Assembly: GCF_014236855.1 (NCBI RefSeq)
Contig: NZ_CP051261.1
Location: 3,100,001-3,164,000 of the forward strand
DNA: 64,000 bases
Reading direction: 5' to 3'
From: Xanthomonas sp. SI
Lineage (GTDB): Bacteria; Pseudomonadota; Gammaproteobacteria; Xanthomonadales; Xanthomonadaceae
Part shown: piece after piece, positions 36,665 through 48,859 of the stretch
How positions within the stretch are numbered: position 1 is the stretch's first letter
Layout: each line of letters begins with the position of its first letter
Notes under the pieces: model-generated
Told to the model about the DNA's origin: nothing
The model's database searches: none
The model's input: only the letters and a program-made list of their open reading frames with translations
Position numbers and translations under genes: made by a program

Positions 36665-37405
36665 ATGGGCATCCTGATCTACCTGACTCCCGCCGTCGTG
36701 CTCTGGGCGATCACCGCCACCGTTCTTGCCTGGATCTTCTTCGGCCGCATGCGCCGCGAGCAAGGGCAACAGGCGAGCGTGCAGGACAGCCTCGCCCGCC
36801 ACCAGGCCGCGCTGTCGCAGATGAAGGCGCGTGCAGTCGTCAGCGCGCGGGAGTTGGAGGCGCTGCAACAGGCCTACGCCAGCCTGCGGCAGACGCTGGA
36901 CCTGCAGACGCAGGAAGCCTTGCCGGCCGAGCAGGCGGTGGAGCGGCCACCGGTGCCGATCCTGGTGATGGAACGCCTGGACATTTCCGCGGAGATCGGC
37001 ACGCTGCTCGCGCACGTGGCGCGGGTGGCCAGGAGCATCCGCCGCTACAGCGCCTACAGCCGCGGCCACAACGCGCCGGAGCTGAGCAGCGCGCGCTACG
37101 ACCTGCATTGGCTCTCCGACTGCCTGCACAGCCTGGATCAGATCGGCCACGCCCTGGCCAGGGGCAACGTGGACACCCTGACCGCCGCCTGCACCGAGCT
37201 GCTGTCGATGTACGAGCAATATCTGAAGGACGGCTCCGGCTACAACAGCCGCGACACGTTCCAGCGGCTGAGCAGCCACGTCCCGCTCGCCGATGTGACC
37301 GACGCCATCCGCTCGATCGCCGCCAAGGCCTCGCTGGCGCGACAGGCGCAGACGCAGACGCAGACGCAGGCCAGCGCGCAGCTGCAGGCGGCGCCGGTCG
37401 CCTGA
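36665..37405 (+). CDS. Membrane-anchored coiled-coil protein, unknown
   Basis: 246 aa from the ATG at 36665, which has GAGGAG 6 nt before it; the open frame further left overlaps the hydrolase. One N-terminal membrane span (IYLTPAVVLWAITATVLAWIF), a coiled coil at ~30-80 and a helical cytosolic domain (DLHWLSDCLHSLDQIGHALAR). A Gln/Thr tandem (QTQTQTQ) near the C-terminus is encoded by a repeated GCAGAC-type run. No family recognised. Confidence 0.75.
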   Translation: MGILIYLTPAVVLWAITATVLAWIFFGRMRREQGQQASVQDSLARHQAALSQMKARAVVSARELEALQQAYASLRQTLDLQTQEALPAEQAVERPPVPILVMERLDISAEIGTLLAHVARVARSIRRYSAYSRGHNAPELSSARYDLHWLSDCLHSLDQIGHALARGNVDTLTAACTELLSMYEQYLKDGSGYNSRDTFQRLSSHVPLADVTDAIRSIAAKASLARQAQTQTQTQASAQLQAAPVA

Positions 37406-37502
37406 AACACCACGCTCGGGCGGGCTGGCGAGCCCGGCGCCCGCGTTGACCGGACCGGTCGCGCGTGCTGTGATGCGTCCCGATCAGGGCGGGAGCAGCG
37501 AC

Positions 37503-37760
37503 ATGGCAGACATCAAGGCGGCCTTCGAAAAAGCGGCCAAGGACATCAAGCAGCGCGAGGAGCGTCCCGACAACGACACCTTGCTGCGCCTGTACGCGCT
37601 GTACAAACAGGGCGCGGAAGGCGACGTCGCCGGCGCCAAGCCGGGGTTCTTCGACTTCGTCGGCACCGCCAAGTACGAGGCCTGGGCCAAGCTCAAGGGC
37701 ATGCCGCAGGCCGAGGCGCAGAAGAAGTACGTGGACCTGGTGAAGAAGCTGCTGGCCTGA
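37503..37760 (+). CDS. Acyl-CoA-binding protein
   Basis: 85-aa four-helix ACBP that buffers long-chain acyl-CoA in the cytosol. Family signature in LRLYALYKQGAEGDV and KYEAWAKLKGMPQAEAQKKY; length is exactly that of eukaryotic ACBP. GGGAG lies 8-12 nt before the ATG. The stop overlaps the start of the TetR gene (TGATG), so protein and regulator are coupled. It fits with the acyl-CoA reductase-like and PHA genes elsewhere in the window. Confidence 0.95.
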   Translation: MADIKAAFEKAAKDIKQREERPDNDTLLRLYALYKQGAEGDVAGAKPGFFDFVGTAKYEAWAKLKGMPQAEAQKKYVDLVKKLLA

Positions 37761-38386
37761 TGGCGCGCGACACCCGCCGGCGCATTCTCGACACGGCCCT
37801 GGCGATGTTCAACGCGCAGGGCGAGCCGCACGTCACCACCAACCATATCGCCGACGAGCTGGAGATCAGCCCGGGCAATCTGTACTACCACTTCCGCAAC
37901 AAGGACGACATCATCGAGCACCTGTTCGCGCGCTACGAGGAGCGCATGGACGCGGCGCTGGAGTTGCCGAGCGCGCGTCTGCCCGGGCTGGAGGACATCT
38001 GGCTGCAGCTGCACCTGGTGTTCGAGTGCATCTGGGACTACCGCTTCCTGTACCGCGACCTGATCGAGATCCTCAGCCGCAGCCGGCGCCTGCGCCTGCG
38101 TTTCGCGCGCATCCTGCGCCGCGCCGACGACAGCACCCAGGCGGTGTTCCAGGGGCTGGCGCAGGCCGGAGCGATGCGCGCCACCGCACAGGAGCTGGGC
38201 GGCATCGCCACCAACGTGCTGGTGGTGGCCACGTTCTGGCTCAACTACGCCGCCGCCCGTGGCGAGAAGGACGAACAACTGGCGATCCGCCACGGCATCG
38301 TGCAGGTGATGCTGCTGATCAGCCCGTTCCTGCGCGAGGCCGAGCGCACGCACCTGGCCACGCTGATGCAGGCCTATCTGGACTGA
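37760..38386 (+). CDS. TetR-family regulator coupled to ACBP
   Basis: 208 aa. N-terminal TetR HTH (~5-50, with NHIADELEISPGNLYYHFRNK). The C-terminal ligand domain is helical and hydrophobic. The ATG overlaps the ACBP stop. Coupling with an acyl-CoA-binding protein suggests an acyl-CoA or fatty-acid ligand, but the effector cannot be read from sequence. Confidence 0.92.
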   Translation: MARDTRRRILDTALAMFNAQGEPHVTTNHIADELEISPGNLYYHFRNKDDIIEHLFARYEERMDAALELPSARLPGLEDIWLQLHLVFECIWDYRFLYRDLIEILSRSRRLRLRFARILRRADDSTQAVFQGLAQAGAMRATAQELGGIATNVLVVATFWLNYAAARGEKDEQLAIRHGIVQVMLLISPFLREAERTHLATLMQAYLD

Positions 38387-38509
38387 GCGCGGGGACGCGT
38401 CCCCGGTAGGCAACGACGCTGGATGCCTAGTGCGCCGTACGTATCGATTCGCCAAGCGCCGCCGGCATCGGCTAGGCTTGCCGCCCTGCCCTCGCCGCCC
38501 GGAATCCGC

Positions 38510-39286
38510 GTGAGAACCGTCGTCGCCACCCGCTACGTGACCCCGCTGCGCGAAGGCGGCTCGCTGCCCGCGGTGGTCGAGGCCGACGACGACGGCATGT
38601 ACGTGCTGAAGTTCCGCGGTGCCGGACAAGGCCCGAAGGCGTTGATCGCCGAACTGCTGGGCGGCGAACTGGCGCGCGCGCTGGGCCTGCCGATGCCGGA
38701 ACTGGTGTTCGTGCTGCTCGACCGCGAGTTCGCGCGCACCGAGCCGGATCCGGAAATCCAGGATCTGATCCGCGCCAGCGAGGGCCTGAACCTGGCGCTG
38801 GACTACCTGCCCGGCGCGATCAACTACGACCCGGCCGCGTTGCGTCCGGACCCGGCGCTGGCCTCGGCGATCGTCTGGTTCGACGCCTTCGTCACCAATG
38901 TCGATCGCACCGCGCGCAACACCAACCTGATGGTCTGGCACGGCAAGCTGATGCTGATCGACCACGGCGCGGCGCTGTATTTTCACCACGACTGGGAGCA
39001 TGCCGGCAGCGCCTGCGCCTCGCCGTTCGCGCGCATCCGCGACCACGTGCTGCTGCCCTATGCCAGCACCATCGCCGAGGCCGACGCGGCGCTGGCGCCA
39101 CGGCTGACCGATGCGGTCATCGACGCCATCGTCGCGCAGATCCCGGACGCCTGGCTGCAGGCCGAGGCCAGCTTCGAGCACGTGGACGCGCATCGCCAGG
39201 CCTATGCCGACTACCTGAAACGGCGGCTGGCGCTGCGCGCCGCATTCGTCGAGGAGGCGCTCCATGCCCACGCTGCACACGTATGA
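38510..39286 (+). CDS. HipA-like kinase-fold protein
   Basis: 258 aa from the GTG at 38510, where family-like sequence begins (the frame is open 29 codons more). Kinase residues of the HipA type appear intact: Lys34 in MYVLKFRG, the catalytic loop VTNVDRTARNTNLM (Asp131, Asn136) and DHG at 150-152 in LMLIDHGAAL. It lacks the usual full-length HipA N-terminal domain and is shorter than HipA toxins (~440 aa). It overlaps the DUF3037 gene by 23 bp, so the two form a unit. A HipB antitoxin is absent. Confidence 0.82.
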   Translation: MRTVVATRYVTPLREGGSLPAVVEADDDGMYVLKFRGAGQGPKALIAELLGGELARALGLPMPELVFVLLDREFARTEPDPEIQDLIRASEGLNLALDYLPGAINYDPAALRPDPALASAIVWFDAFVTNVDRTARNTNLMVWHGKLMLIDHGAALYFHHDWEHAGSACASPFARIRDHVLLPYASTIAEADAALAPRLTDAVIDAIVAQIPDAWLQAEASFEHVDAHRQAYADYLKRRLALRAAFVEEALHAHAAHV

Positions 39287-39656
39287 CTACGCGGTGATCC
39301 GCGTGGTGCCGCGGGTGGAGCGCGAGGAGTTCGTCAACGTCGGGGTGATCGTGTCGTGCCCGACCTCCAAGCTGCTGCATGCGGCGATCGAACTGCAGCC
39401 GGCGCGGCTGCACGCGCTGGACCCGACCCTGGACATCGAACGCCTGCGCCCCTACCTGGATGCGATCCCGGCGATCTGCCGCGGCGACGCCGATGCCGGC
39501 CCGATCGCACTGCTGCCGCCGCGCGCGCGCTTCCACTGGCTGACCGCGCGGCGCAGCTCGATCATCCAGATGTCCTCGGCGCACGTCGGCCGCACCGACC
39601 AGCCCGAGCGCGTGGTCGAGCATCTGCTTGAGCGCATGGTCAGGACACCACGCTAG
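39264..39656 (+). CDS. DUF3037 protein
   Basis: 130-aa protein of the DUF3037 family: start MPTLHTYDYAVIRVVPRVER, then EEFVNVGVIVSCP and SSIIQMSSAHVG. It overlaps the HipA-like gene by 23 bp. This pair of genes occurs together in many bacteria. DUF3037 has no known activity. It could be the partner, substrate or inhibitor of the kinase. Confidence 0.88.
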   Translation: MPTLHTYDYAVIRVVPRVEREEFVNVGVIVSCPTSKLLHAAIELQPARLHALDPTLDIERLRPYLDAIPAICRGDADAGPIALLPPRARFHWLTARRSSIIQMSSAHVGRTDQPERVVEHLLERMVRTPR

Positions 39657-40130
39657 CTCGTCGACGTTGTAGACCGCATCCATCGGCGCATTGGCGGATC
39701 GACCGAGTAGGCTTATTCCTCCCGCAACGCGTCCGGCAAGCCCGCGGCAACTCATCTGTAGATATCGTCTTCTACCCTGCAGGCAACCGTCTTTTCAAAC
39801 GCGACGTCAGCCGCGGCCAGCGCAGCGGCACGATGTTCGATTGAATGCACGAGGCTGCGCCCGTACCCTCATCCGGCCCTGCGGGCCACCTTCTCCCGAT
39901 GGGAGACGGGAACAGCTGCCCGTCTGCCAGCGCCTGCGGAATTTCCGTCGCGATGACGAACACCTTTCCGGTCAAAGTCGGGACTGAGGCCCCTCCCACA
40001 GCGCACCGGCAAGCTTGCCGCAAGCCCCTGTAGGAGCGGCTTCAGCCGCGACAGAATCCAGCACGCGGCACTCCGATCGCGGTGACCGCATCCGAAGCGA
40101 TCCCACATCCGGCAACAGTGCCGTTCGCTG
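39657..40130. other. Gap without a gene, with repeat fragments
   Basis: No convincing reading frame. It holds one inverted CCTCATCCGGCC...GGGAGACGGG unit at about 39868-39910 and a half REP, TGTAGGAGCGGCTTCAGCCG, at 40029-40053. The rest shows nothing recognisable. Confidence 0.7.
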
Positions 40131-40538
40131 TTACTGCGAGCGTGCGCTGCGCTTCGCCGCGCGGCGCGGCGCAGCGGTCTTCTTGGTCGCCCGCTTGGCG
40201 GTCTTGGTCGCCGCCGGCCGTTTGCGCGGCGTGGCACGCGGTTTGGGCTGCAGGCCGAGCTTGACCAGCACCGGCTGCAGCCGCGCCTCGACCTCCGCGC
40301 TCAACGGTTGCACCTGGCCGCGCAGCGCCGCAGCGCCTTCGCGCACGCTGCTTTCAGCGTCGTCGGCCAGTTGCGCCACCAGCGCCTTCAACGTGTTCGC
40401 GCCGCTGGCGGCATCGGCGGCCGCGGCCAGCGCACGCTTGCGGGTCAACGACACCAGGCCCAGGCCGGCCAGCCACAGGTGCCGCGGCGCCAGGGTTTCG
40501 GGCCGGGGGGCGGAGGTGGAACGCTTCTTGGTCGCCAT
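40131..40538 (-). CDS. Phasin-like protein with histone-like tail
   Basis: 135 aa with AAGGAG ~10 nt before the ATG. RHLWLAGLGLVSLTRKRA parallels the phasin segment VWLAGVGAFGRAQ of the gene at 23117. A helical middle leads to a Lys/Arg/Ala/Pro-rich tail (KTAKRATKKTAAPRRAAKRS). It looks like a shortened PhaF/PhaI-type granule protein with DNA-binding tail. It could equally be a small histone-like protein. Confidence 0.75.
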   Translation of the reverse strand: MATKKRSTSAPRPETLAPRHLWLAGLGLVSLTRKRALAAAADAASGANTLKALVAQLADDAESSVREGAAALRGQVQPLSAEVEARLQPVLVKLGLQPKPRATPRKRPAATKTAKRATKKTAAPRRAAKRSARSQ

Positions 40539-40681
40539 CGCAGCTCTCCTTGGGTGCCGACAGCGGCACCGATGCGACGCATGCTGGCGGCAGCGGCTTG
40601 AGCAAACACACTATCCGCAGTGCAGCTTGCCAGCCAGCCATCGCGGCGCCATGCTCGGCGCGAACTCCAGGGAGGCCAGGC

Positions 40682-41536
40682 ATGGCAGCAAAACCGACCG
40701 CATGGGCGCCGTTTCCGTACGACGCCACCGCCTACGCCTACCCAGGCGAGGCGCTGAAGAAAGCCTGGCCCAAGCTGCACGCCGGCGACCGCGAGCCGTA
40801 CCCGGACCTGGCGCGCGCGCAGGCGCTGCTCGCCGCCGCCGGCAAGGCCGGCAAGGGCCACGATGCGCAGACGCTGTCGGCGGCGCTGATCGAGGCCTGG
40901 CGCGCCTTCCACCAGGGCCAGTTCCAGCAGGCCTATAGCGCCGGACAGGCCTTGGGCGTATTCGGCGCTTCGGTCGCGGTCAAGGCGCTGGGCATCCACG
41001 CCGGCTACTTGGTCGACGACGACAAGGAAAAACTGCAGCGCCTGCAGCAGGCCGCGACACTGGCCGAAGCGGCGATCGCCGCGCTGCCTGACGAGGCCAA
41101 CAGCCATTATCGCCACGCGTTCGCGCTGGGCCGTTACAGCCAGGGGCTGAGCATCGTCAAGGCGCTCAAGCAAGGCATCGCCGGCAAGGTGCGGCAATCG
41201 CTGGAGGCCACGCTGGAATTGGAGCCCAAGCACGCCGAGGCGCACATGGCGCTGGCGCTGTACCACGCCGAGATCATCGGCAAGGTCGGCGCGATGATCG
41301 GCGGACTCACCTACGGCGCCAAGGCCGCGACCGCCGAGCAGCATATCCAGCAAGCGCTGAAGCTGACCCCGGATGCGCCGATCGCGCATGTCGAATACGC
41401 CAACGTGCTGTTGCTGCTGCATGGCGACAAGCGCGAGGACGCCGCCGCCGGCGCATTCGAAAAGGCGGCCAAGCTCAAGCCGCGCGACGCAATGGAAGCG
41501 CTGGACGCGGCGTTCGCGCGCGAGCAGTTGGAGTAG
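40682..41536 (+). CDS. TPR-type repeat protein
   Basis: 284-aa cytosolic helical protein with tetratricopeptide-like units (EANSHYRHAFALGRYSQGL, KHAEAHMALALYHAEIIG, PIAHVEYANVLLLLHG). GGGAGG lies 8 nt before the ATG. No signal peptide. It is divergent from the phasin-like gene across 143 bp. Likely a scaffold for protein contacts; partner unknown. Confidence 0.82.
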   Translation: MAAKPTAWAPFPYDATAYAYPGEALKKAWPKLHAGDREPYPDLARAQALLAAAGKAGKGHDAQTLSAALIEAWRAFHQGQFQQAYSAGQALGVFGASVAVKALGIHAGYLVDDDKEKLQRLQQAATLAEAAIAALPDEANSHYRHAFALGRYSQGLSIVKALKQGIAGKVRQSLEATLELEPKHAEAHMALALYHAEIIGKVGAMIGGLTYGAKAATAEQHIQQALKLTPDAPIAHVEYANVLLLLHGDKREDAAAGAFEKAAKLKPRDAMEALDAAFAREQLE

Positions 41537-41870
41537 CGCGGCGCTTAACACGTGCCGCCACAGTTCGCGTGCAGGCCCACCTGTGGGAGCGACTTCAGTC
41601 GCGACAGGCGCTACCGGTAGAGCCCGTCGCGACTGAAGTCGCTCCCACAACGCTGTCGCTTACCGTGACTCTCCGATCGAGACGCTGTCACGGCGCACGC
41701 TGACTCGCGTTCTCCTGCGGCATCGACACGGTTTTGCCGTCTCTTCGTTTTGCCGCGCCCGCATGCGACGCGCACCATGCGCGGCAACGTCTCTGCCGCA
41801 CATGGCGCACCGCACATCACCGCACGGCAGGACGAATCCCGCACGCCGCACAACGCTGCCTTGGCGCAGG
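41537..41870. repeat. Gap with a complete REP hairpin at 41582-41648
   Basis: TGTGGGAGCGACTTCAGTCG (start) and the complementary CGACTGAAGTCGCTCCCACA (end) form a perfect stem at 41582-41648, same family as 10978-11047. No gene in this gap; 41650-41870 shows nothing recognisable. Confidence 0.8.
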
Positions 41871-44348
41871 CTATGACGCCGGCAGCGCGTAGGCGATCAC
41901 GTAGTCGCCCTTCTTGGTCTCCATGAAGTGATGGCCGCCGGCCACGATCACCAGGTATTCGCGGCCGTCGACCGCGTAGAGCATCGGCGTGGCTTGGCCG
42001 CCGGCCGGCAGCTTGGCCTCCCAGACGCGCTTGCCGGTGGCCAGGTCGATTGCACGGATCATGTCGTCTGTGGTCGCGGCGATGAAGATCAGGCCGCTGG
42101 CGCTGACCACCGCGCCGCCGTTGTTGGGCGTGCCGATCTCGATCGGCAGGCCGGAGTGGATGCCGAACGGGCCGTTGCCGCGGGCGCTGCCCAGCGGGCG
42201 GTCCCACAGGGTCTTGCCGCTGGCCAGGTCGATCGCGCGGATGCCGCCGTACGGCGGTTGCTTGCACAGCAGGCCAGTGAACGGCAGGCGCCAGCCGGCG
42301 TTGACGTTGATCGCGTACGGCGTGCCCGCCTGCGGATCGCCCGCGCCTTCGGCGCCGCCGGCGTCGCCGCGCACCTGGTCGCGCGGCGCCCAGCCCAACT
42401 TGTCGGCCTTGGCCCGCGGCACCAGTCGGTTGTAATTGGGCATGTCGTTGTAGTTGGCGACGATCACCCCGCGCTGCGGATCCACCGCCACGCTGCCCCA
42501 GTCCGAGCCGCCGTTGTAGCCCGGATATTCGATCGAATGGCGATCGGCTTCGGGCGGCGTGTAGATGCCCTTGTAGCTGGCGCTGCGGAACTGGATGCGG
42601 CACACCAGTTGGTCGATCGGGGTGATGCCCCACATGTCGCGTTCGGTCAGGTCCGGCTTGCGCAGCGTGTGGTACAGCGAGAACGGCTGGGTCTTGGCGC
42701 GGCGCTGCGGCTCCACCCCGCCGCCGGGCACCGCGCGTTGCTCGACGCCGACCAACGGCTTGCCGCTGCGCCGATCCAGCACGTAGATTTCGCCCTGCTT
42801 GCTCGGCAGGATCACCGCCGGCACCTTGCCGCCGTCGTGCGGAAAATCCACCAGCGTCGGCTGCGACCCCAGGTCGTAGTCCCAGACGTCGATGTGCGTG
42901 GTCTGGAAGTTCCACACCGGCTTGCCGGTGGTCACGTCCAGCGCCACCAGCGAGGTCGCGTACTGGTCCTCGGGCGCGGTACGCGAGCTGCTCCAGTAGT
43001 CGGCGGCGGAGTTGCCCATCGGCAGGTAGACATAGCCGAGTTGCTCGTCGCCGGCCGCGGAGGTCCACATGTTCGGCGTGCCGCGGGTCCAGCTCTGGCC
43101 CGGCGGCGGTGCGCCGTTCCATTCCGGGTGGGTCATGTCCCAGGCCCAGCGCAGCTCACCGGTCACCGCATCGAAGCCCTGGATCACGCCCGACGGCTCG
43201 TAGCGCTGCTGCCCGTCCAGCACCTGGTGGCCGGTGACGAGCACGCCGCGCACGATGGTCGGCGGCGAATTGATCGACACATAGCCCGGCGGCGTGTCGC
43301 CCATGCCAACGGTGATGTCGACCTGGCCATGGGTGCCGAAGTCCTCGCAGGGCTTGCCGCTGGCGGCGTCGACCGCGATCAGGCGGCCGTCCAGCGTGCC
43401 CTCGATGATGCGGCTGCGGCAGGCGCGCGGCTGGTCTGCCAGCGCAACCGGCGCCACGCCGCCGCCCGGCGCAGGCGTCGGCGGCGCATTCGTCGCCTCT
43501 GGGACCTCGTAATAGCTGACCCCGCGGCAGGCGGCGGTGTACGGGATCGCCTTGTCCGCGACCTTTGGATCGTAGCGCCAGCGCTGCTTGCCGGTGGCGG
43601 CGTCCAGTGCGATCAGCTGGTTGCGCGCGGTGCACAGGTACAGGCTGTCGCCGATCTTCAGCGGCGTGGTCTCCGCGCCCCAGCGCTTGGCCGGCAGGTC
43701 GCCGGTGCGGAAGGTCCATGCGGTCCGCAACTGCGCCACGTTGCCGGGGGTGATCTGGCGCAGCGGACTGTAGCGGCTGCCGGCGTTATCGCGGCCGTAG
43801 GCGGCCCAGTCGGCGTCGGCCGGGGCCTCGGCCGGCTGCGCACCGGCGCGCGGCACGGTCATCGCCGCCGCCATGCCGGCGGCGTGTGCGAGCATGCCGT
43901 CGGCCTCGGTCACGCCGTACGGCACGAAGGCCAGCGCGAAGGCGCCCACGAACACCAGCGCCAGTGCGCCGGCCAGGCCGCGCGACACGCTGCGCGAGAA
44001 CGGACGGTCCAGGCGCGGCAACGCCAGCGCCAGCAGCAGGCCCAGGAACACCATCAGGCCCATGCGCGGCACCCAGCGCCAGTAATCGGCGCCGGACTCC
44101 CACGCCGCCCATAGCAGCGACAGCGCGAAGGTCGCCGCGAACCACAGCGCACCGCTGCGCCGTCCGCGCGCCAGCAGCACGCCCGACAACAGCAGGCCCA
44201 AGCCGCCGAACAGGTAGTACCAGGAGCCGCCCAGCGCCAGCAGCCACGCGCCGCCGGCCGCCAGCACCAGGCCGATCAGCGCGCATGCGCCGCCCAGCAG
44301 CAGCAGCGGCCAACCGCCGCGGCGCTGCGTTTGATCAAGATCGTTCAT
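41871..44348 (-). CDS. gcd: PQQ-dependent membrane glucose dehydrogenase
   Basis: Oxidises aldoses at the periplasmic face and passes electrons to ubiquinone; the gluconate formed acidifies the surroundings and can solubilise phosphate. 825 aa. About five membrane spans within residues 12-150, then a PQQ beta-propeller with tryptophan-docking repeats (DWAAYGRDNAGSRYSPLRQI, GKQRWRYDP, TWDRPLGSA-type blades and GGQATPMLYAVDG near the end). GTPNMWTSAAGDEQLG matches the family. No PQQ synthesis genes are in the window. Isolated on the minus strand before a 285-bp gap. Confidence 0.95.
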   Translation of the reverse strand: MNDLDQTQRRGGWPLLLLGGACALIGLVLAAGGAWLLALGGSWYYLFGGLGLLLSGVLLARGRRSGALWFAATFALSLLWAAWESGADYWRWVPRMGLMVFLGLLLALALPRLDRPFSRSVSRGLAGALALVFVGAFALAFVPYGVTEADGMLAHAAGMAAAMTVPRAGAQPAEAPADADWAAYGRDNAGSRYSPLRQITPGNVAQLRTAWTFRTGDLPAKRWGAETTPLKIGDSLYLCTARNQLIALDAATGKQRWRYDPKVADKAIPYTAACRGVSYYEVPEATNAPPTPAPGGGVAPVALADQPRACRSRIIEGTLDGRLIAVDAASGKPCEDFGTHGQVDITVGMGDTPPGYVSINSPPTIVRGVLVTGHQVLDGQQRYEPSGVIQGFDAVTGELRWAWDMTHPEWNGAPPPGQSWTRGTPNMWTSAAGDEQLGYVYLPMGNSAADYWSSSRTAPEDQYATSLVALDVTTGKPVWNFQTTHIDVWDYDLGSQPTLVDFPHDGGKVPAVILPSKQGEIYVLDRRSGKPLVGVEQRAVPGGGVEPQRRAKTQPFSLYHTLRKPDLTERDMWGITPIDQLVCRIQFRSASYKGIYTPPEADRHSIEYPGYNGGSDWGSVAVDPQRGVIVANYNDMPNYNRLVPRAKADKLGWAPRDQVRGDAGGAEGAGDPQAGTPYAINVNAGWRLPFTGLLCKQPPYGGIRAIDLASGKTLWDRPLGSARGNGPFGIHSGLPIEIGTPNNGGAVVSASGLIFIAATTDDMIRAIDLATGKRVWEAKLPAGGQATPMLYAVDGREYLVIVAGGHHFMETKKGDYVIAYALPAS

Positions 44349-44581
44349 GGAAAAATTCCTCGCAGGAAAGCACCGCGCGGAACATCCGCCGCGGCATGGG
44401 GCGCGATCGCGCCGCGGACCGTTATCCCAAGCGGGAAGTGAACGCTGCGCGTTCTATCGCGGCACAGAAGGCGACATGCTGCGTTCCATCAGGGATATGC
44501 CGGCACACATGCGTCAGGCCGCAACGCGTCCGCTTCTGCATGATGCTGCCGCAGCGCCCGGCGGTGTCGCCATCTGCAGAA

Positions 44582-44614
44582 ACGACGACGCCGGCATTGC
44601 GCCGGCGTCGTCGT
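44582..44614 (-). terminator. Terminator downstream of gyrA
   Basis: ACGACGACGCCGGC (44582-44595) pairs with GCCGGCGTCGTCGT (44601-44614) around a 5-nt loop. Read on the minus strand it is followed by TTTCTG. It lies 20 bp after the gyrA stop. The rest of 44349-44633 contains the gcd promoter region and nothing else recognised. Confidence 0.8.
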
Positions 44615-44633
44615 ATACCGCTTGCTCGCGCGA

Positions 44634-47474
<2,841 letters not shown>

Positions 47475-47685
47475 TCGGGTTCCGTAAGTCTGGTGGCTAA
47501 TCGACCAGGACGCCGGCCCGCGGCAAGCGGGCCTGCCGGCACCGAAAATCTACGGCGCACAGCGGTCGATCGAACCGCCGGATTCTATCATGACAGGCGC
47601 GCGAATGCCCGGTTTTTGCCGGCCCGAACAAGCACTTGCGTGGATTTGCGGGGCCGTGCAGGGGGTCTGGCGCGGTTGCCGCGGC

Positions 47686-48750
47686 TCAGCCGCCGAACGC
47701 GGCGCGCATGCGCTCGGGATCCGGCCGTTCGATCACCCCGCGTTCGGTGACGATGGCATCGATCAACTCGGCCGGGGTCACGTCGAACACCGGGTTCCAG
47801 GCAGCGATGCCCTCGGCCACGGTACGCACCCCGCCCACCCCGAACAGCTCGCCCGGGTCGCGCTGCTCGATCTCGATCTGCGCACCGTCGGCGGTGTCCA
47901 TGTCCACGGTGGACCACGGCGCCACCACCATGAACCTGACGCCGTGGTGGCGTGCGGCGATGGCCAGCTGGTAGGTGCCGATCTTGTTGGCGGTGTCGCC
48001 ATTGGCGCAGATGCGGTCGGCGCCAACGATCACCCATTGCACCGCGCCGGTCTTCATCAGGTGCGCCGCCGCCGAATCGGCGATCAGGGTCGCGTCGATG
48101 CCGTCCTGCTGCAGTTCCCACACGGTCAGCCGCGCACCCTGCAGCCACGGCCGGGTCTCGCCGGCGAACACCTTGGCGATGCGGCCCTGGGCCATGCCGG
48201 CGCGGATCACGCCCAGCGCGGTACCGAAGCCGGCAGTGGCCAGCGACCCGGTATTGCAGTGGGTCAGCACGCCGCTGCCGGGCGCGATCAGGCCCGCGCC
48301 GAGCGCGCCCATGTGGCGGTTGGCGGCCAGGTCTTCCTCGGCGATGGCCTGCGCTTCGCGGGCGATCGCCTGGCGCCAGTCGGCGCCGGCCGCAGCCAGC
48401 GCGGTGCGCATGCGCATCAGCGCCCAGGCCAGGTTCACCGCGGTCGGCCGCGCCGCATTGAGCCGTTGCAGCGCCGGTTCCAGCTTGGCCAGCGCCTGGG
48501 CGCCGTCGTCGGCCTGCACGTCGCGCGCAGCCAGCACCACGCCCCAGCCGGCGGCGATGCCGATCGCCGGCGCACCGCGCACCGCCAGGGTGTGGATCGC
48601 ATCGGCGACCTGGTCGCTGTCGGTGCACTGCACGTGCTCGACCACGAACGGCAGCTTGCGCTGGTCGAGAAGTTCCAGCGCCTCGCCGGTCCACAGGATC
48701 GGACGGATATGGTCGTAGCGGGCGTAATCGATATCTAGGTCGGCGTTCAT
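47686..48750 (-). CDS. mtnA: S-methyl-5-thioribose-1-phosphate isomerase
   Basis: Methionine salvage: converts methylthioribose-1-phosphate to the ribulose form. 354 aa, normal. Catalytic Cys in [15 protein letters not shown] and Asp in [20 protein letters not shown]. Start [18 protein letters not shown] is the only good one. No other mtn gene is adjacent. gyrA follows on the same strand 211 bp on. A GGGATT run precedes it. Confidence 0.96.
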   Translation of the reverse strand: MNADLDIDYARYDHIRPILWTGEALELLDQRKLPFVVEHVQCTDSDQVADAIHTLAVRGAPAIGIAAGWGVVLAARDVQADDGAQALAKLEPALQRLNAARPTAVNLAWALMRMRTALAAAGADWRQAIAREAQAIAEEDLAANRHMGALGAGLIAPGSGVLTHCNTGSLATAGFGTALGVIRAGMAQGRIAKVFAGETRPWLQGARLTVWELQQDGIDATLIADSAAAHLMKTGAVQWVIVGADRICANGDTANKIGTYQLAIAARHHGVRFMVVAPWSTVDMDTADGAQIEIEQRDPGELFGVGGVRTVAEGIAAWNPVFDVTPAELIDAIVTERGVIERPDPERMRAAFGG

Positions 48751-48859
48751 CCGGATATTTTAACGGCCGGGATTGGGGATTGGGGATTGGGGATTAGCAG
48801 AAGCGGTGCGGCGGTGGCCATGGGCGCGCGGCCTGGCGTGTGCGCAGCGACGGGGCCGC

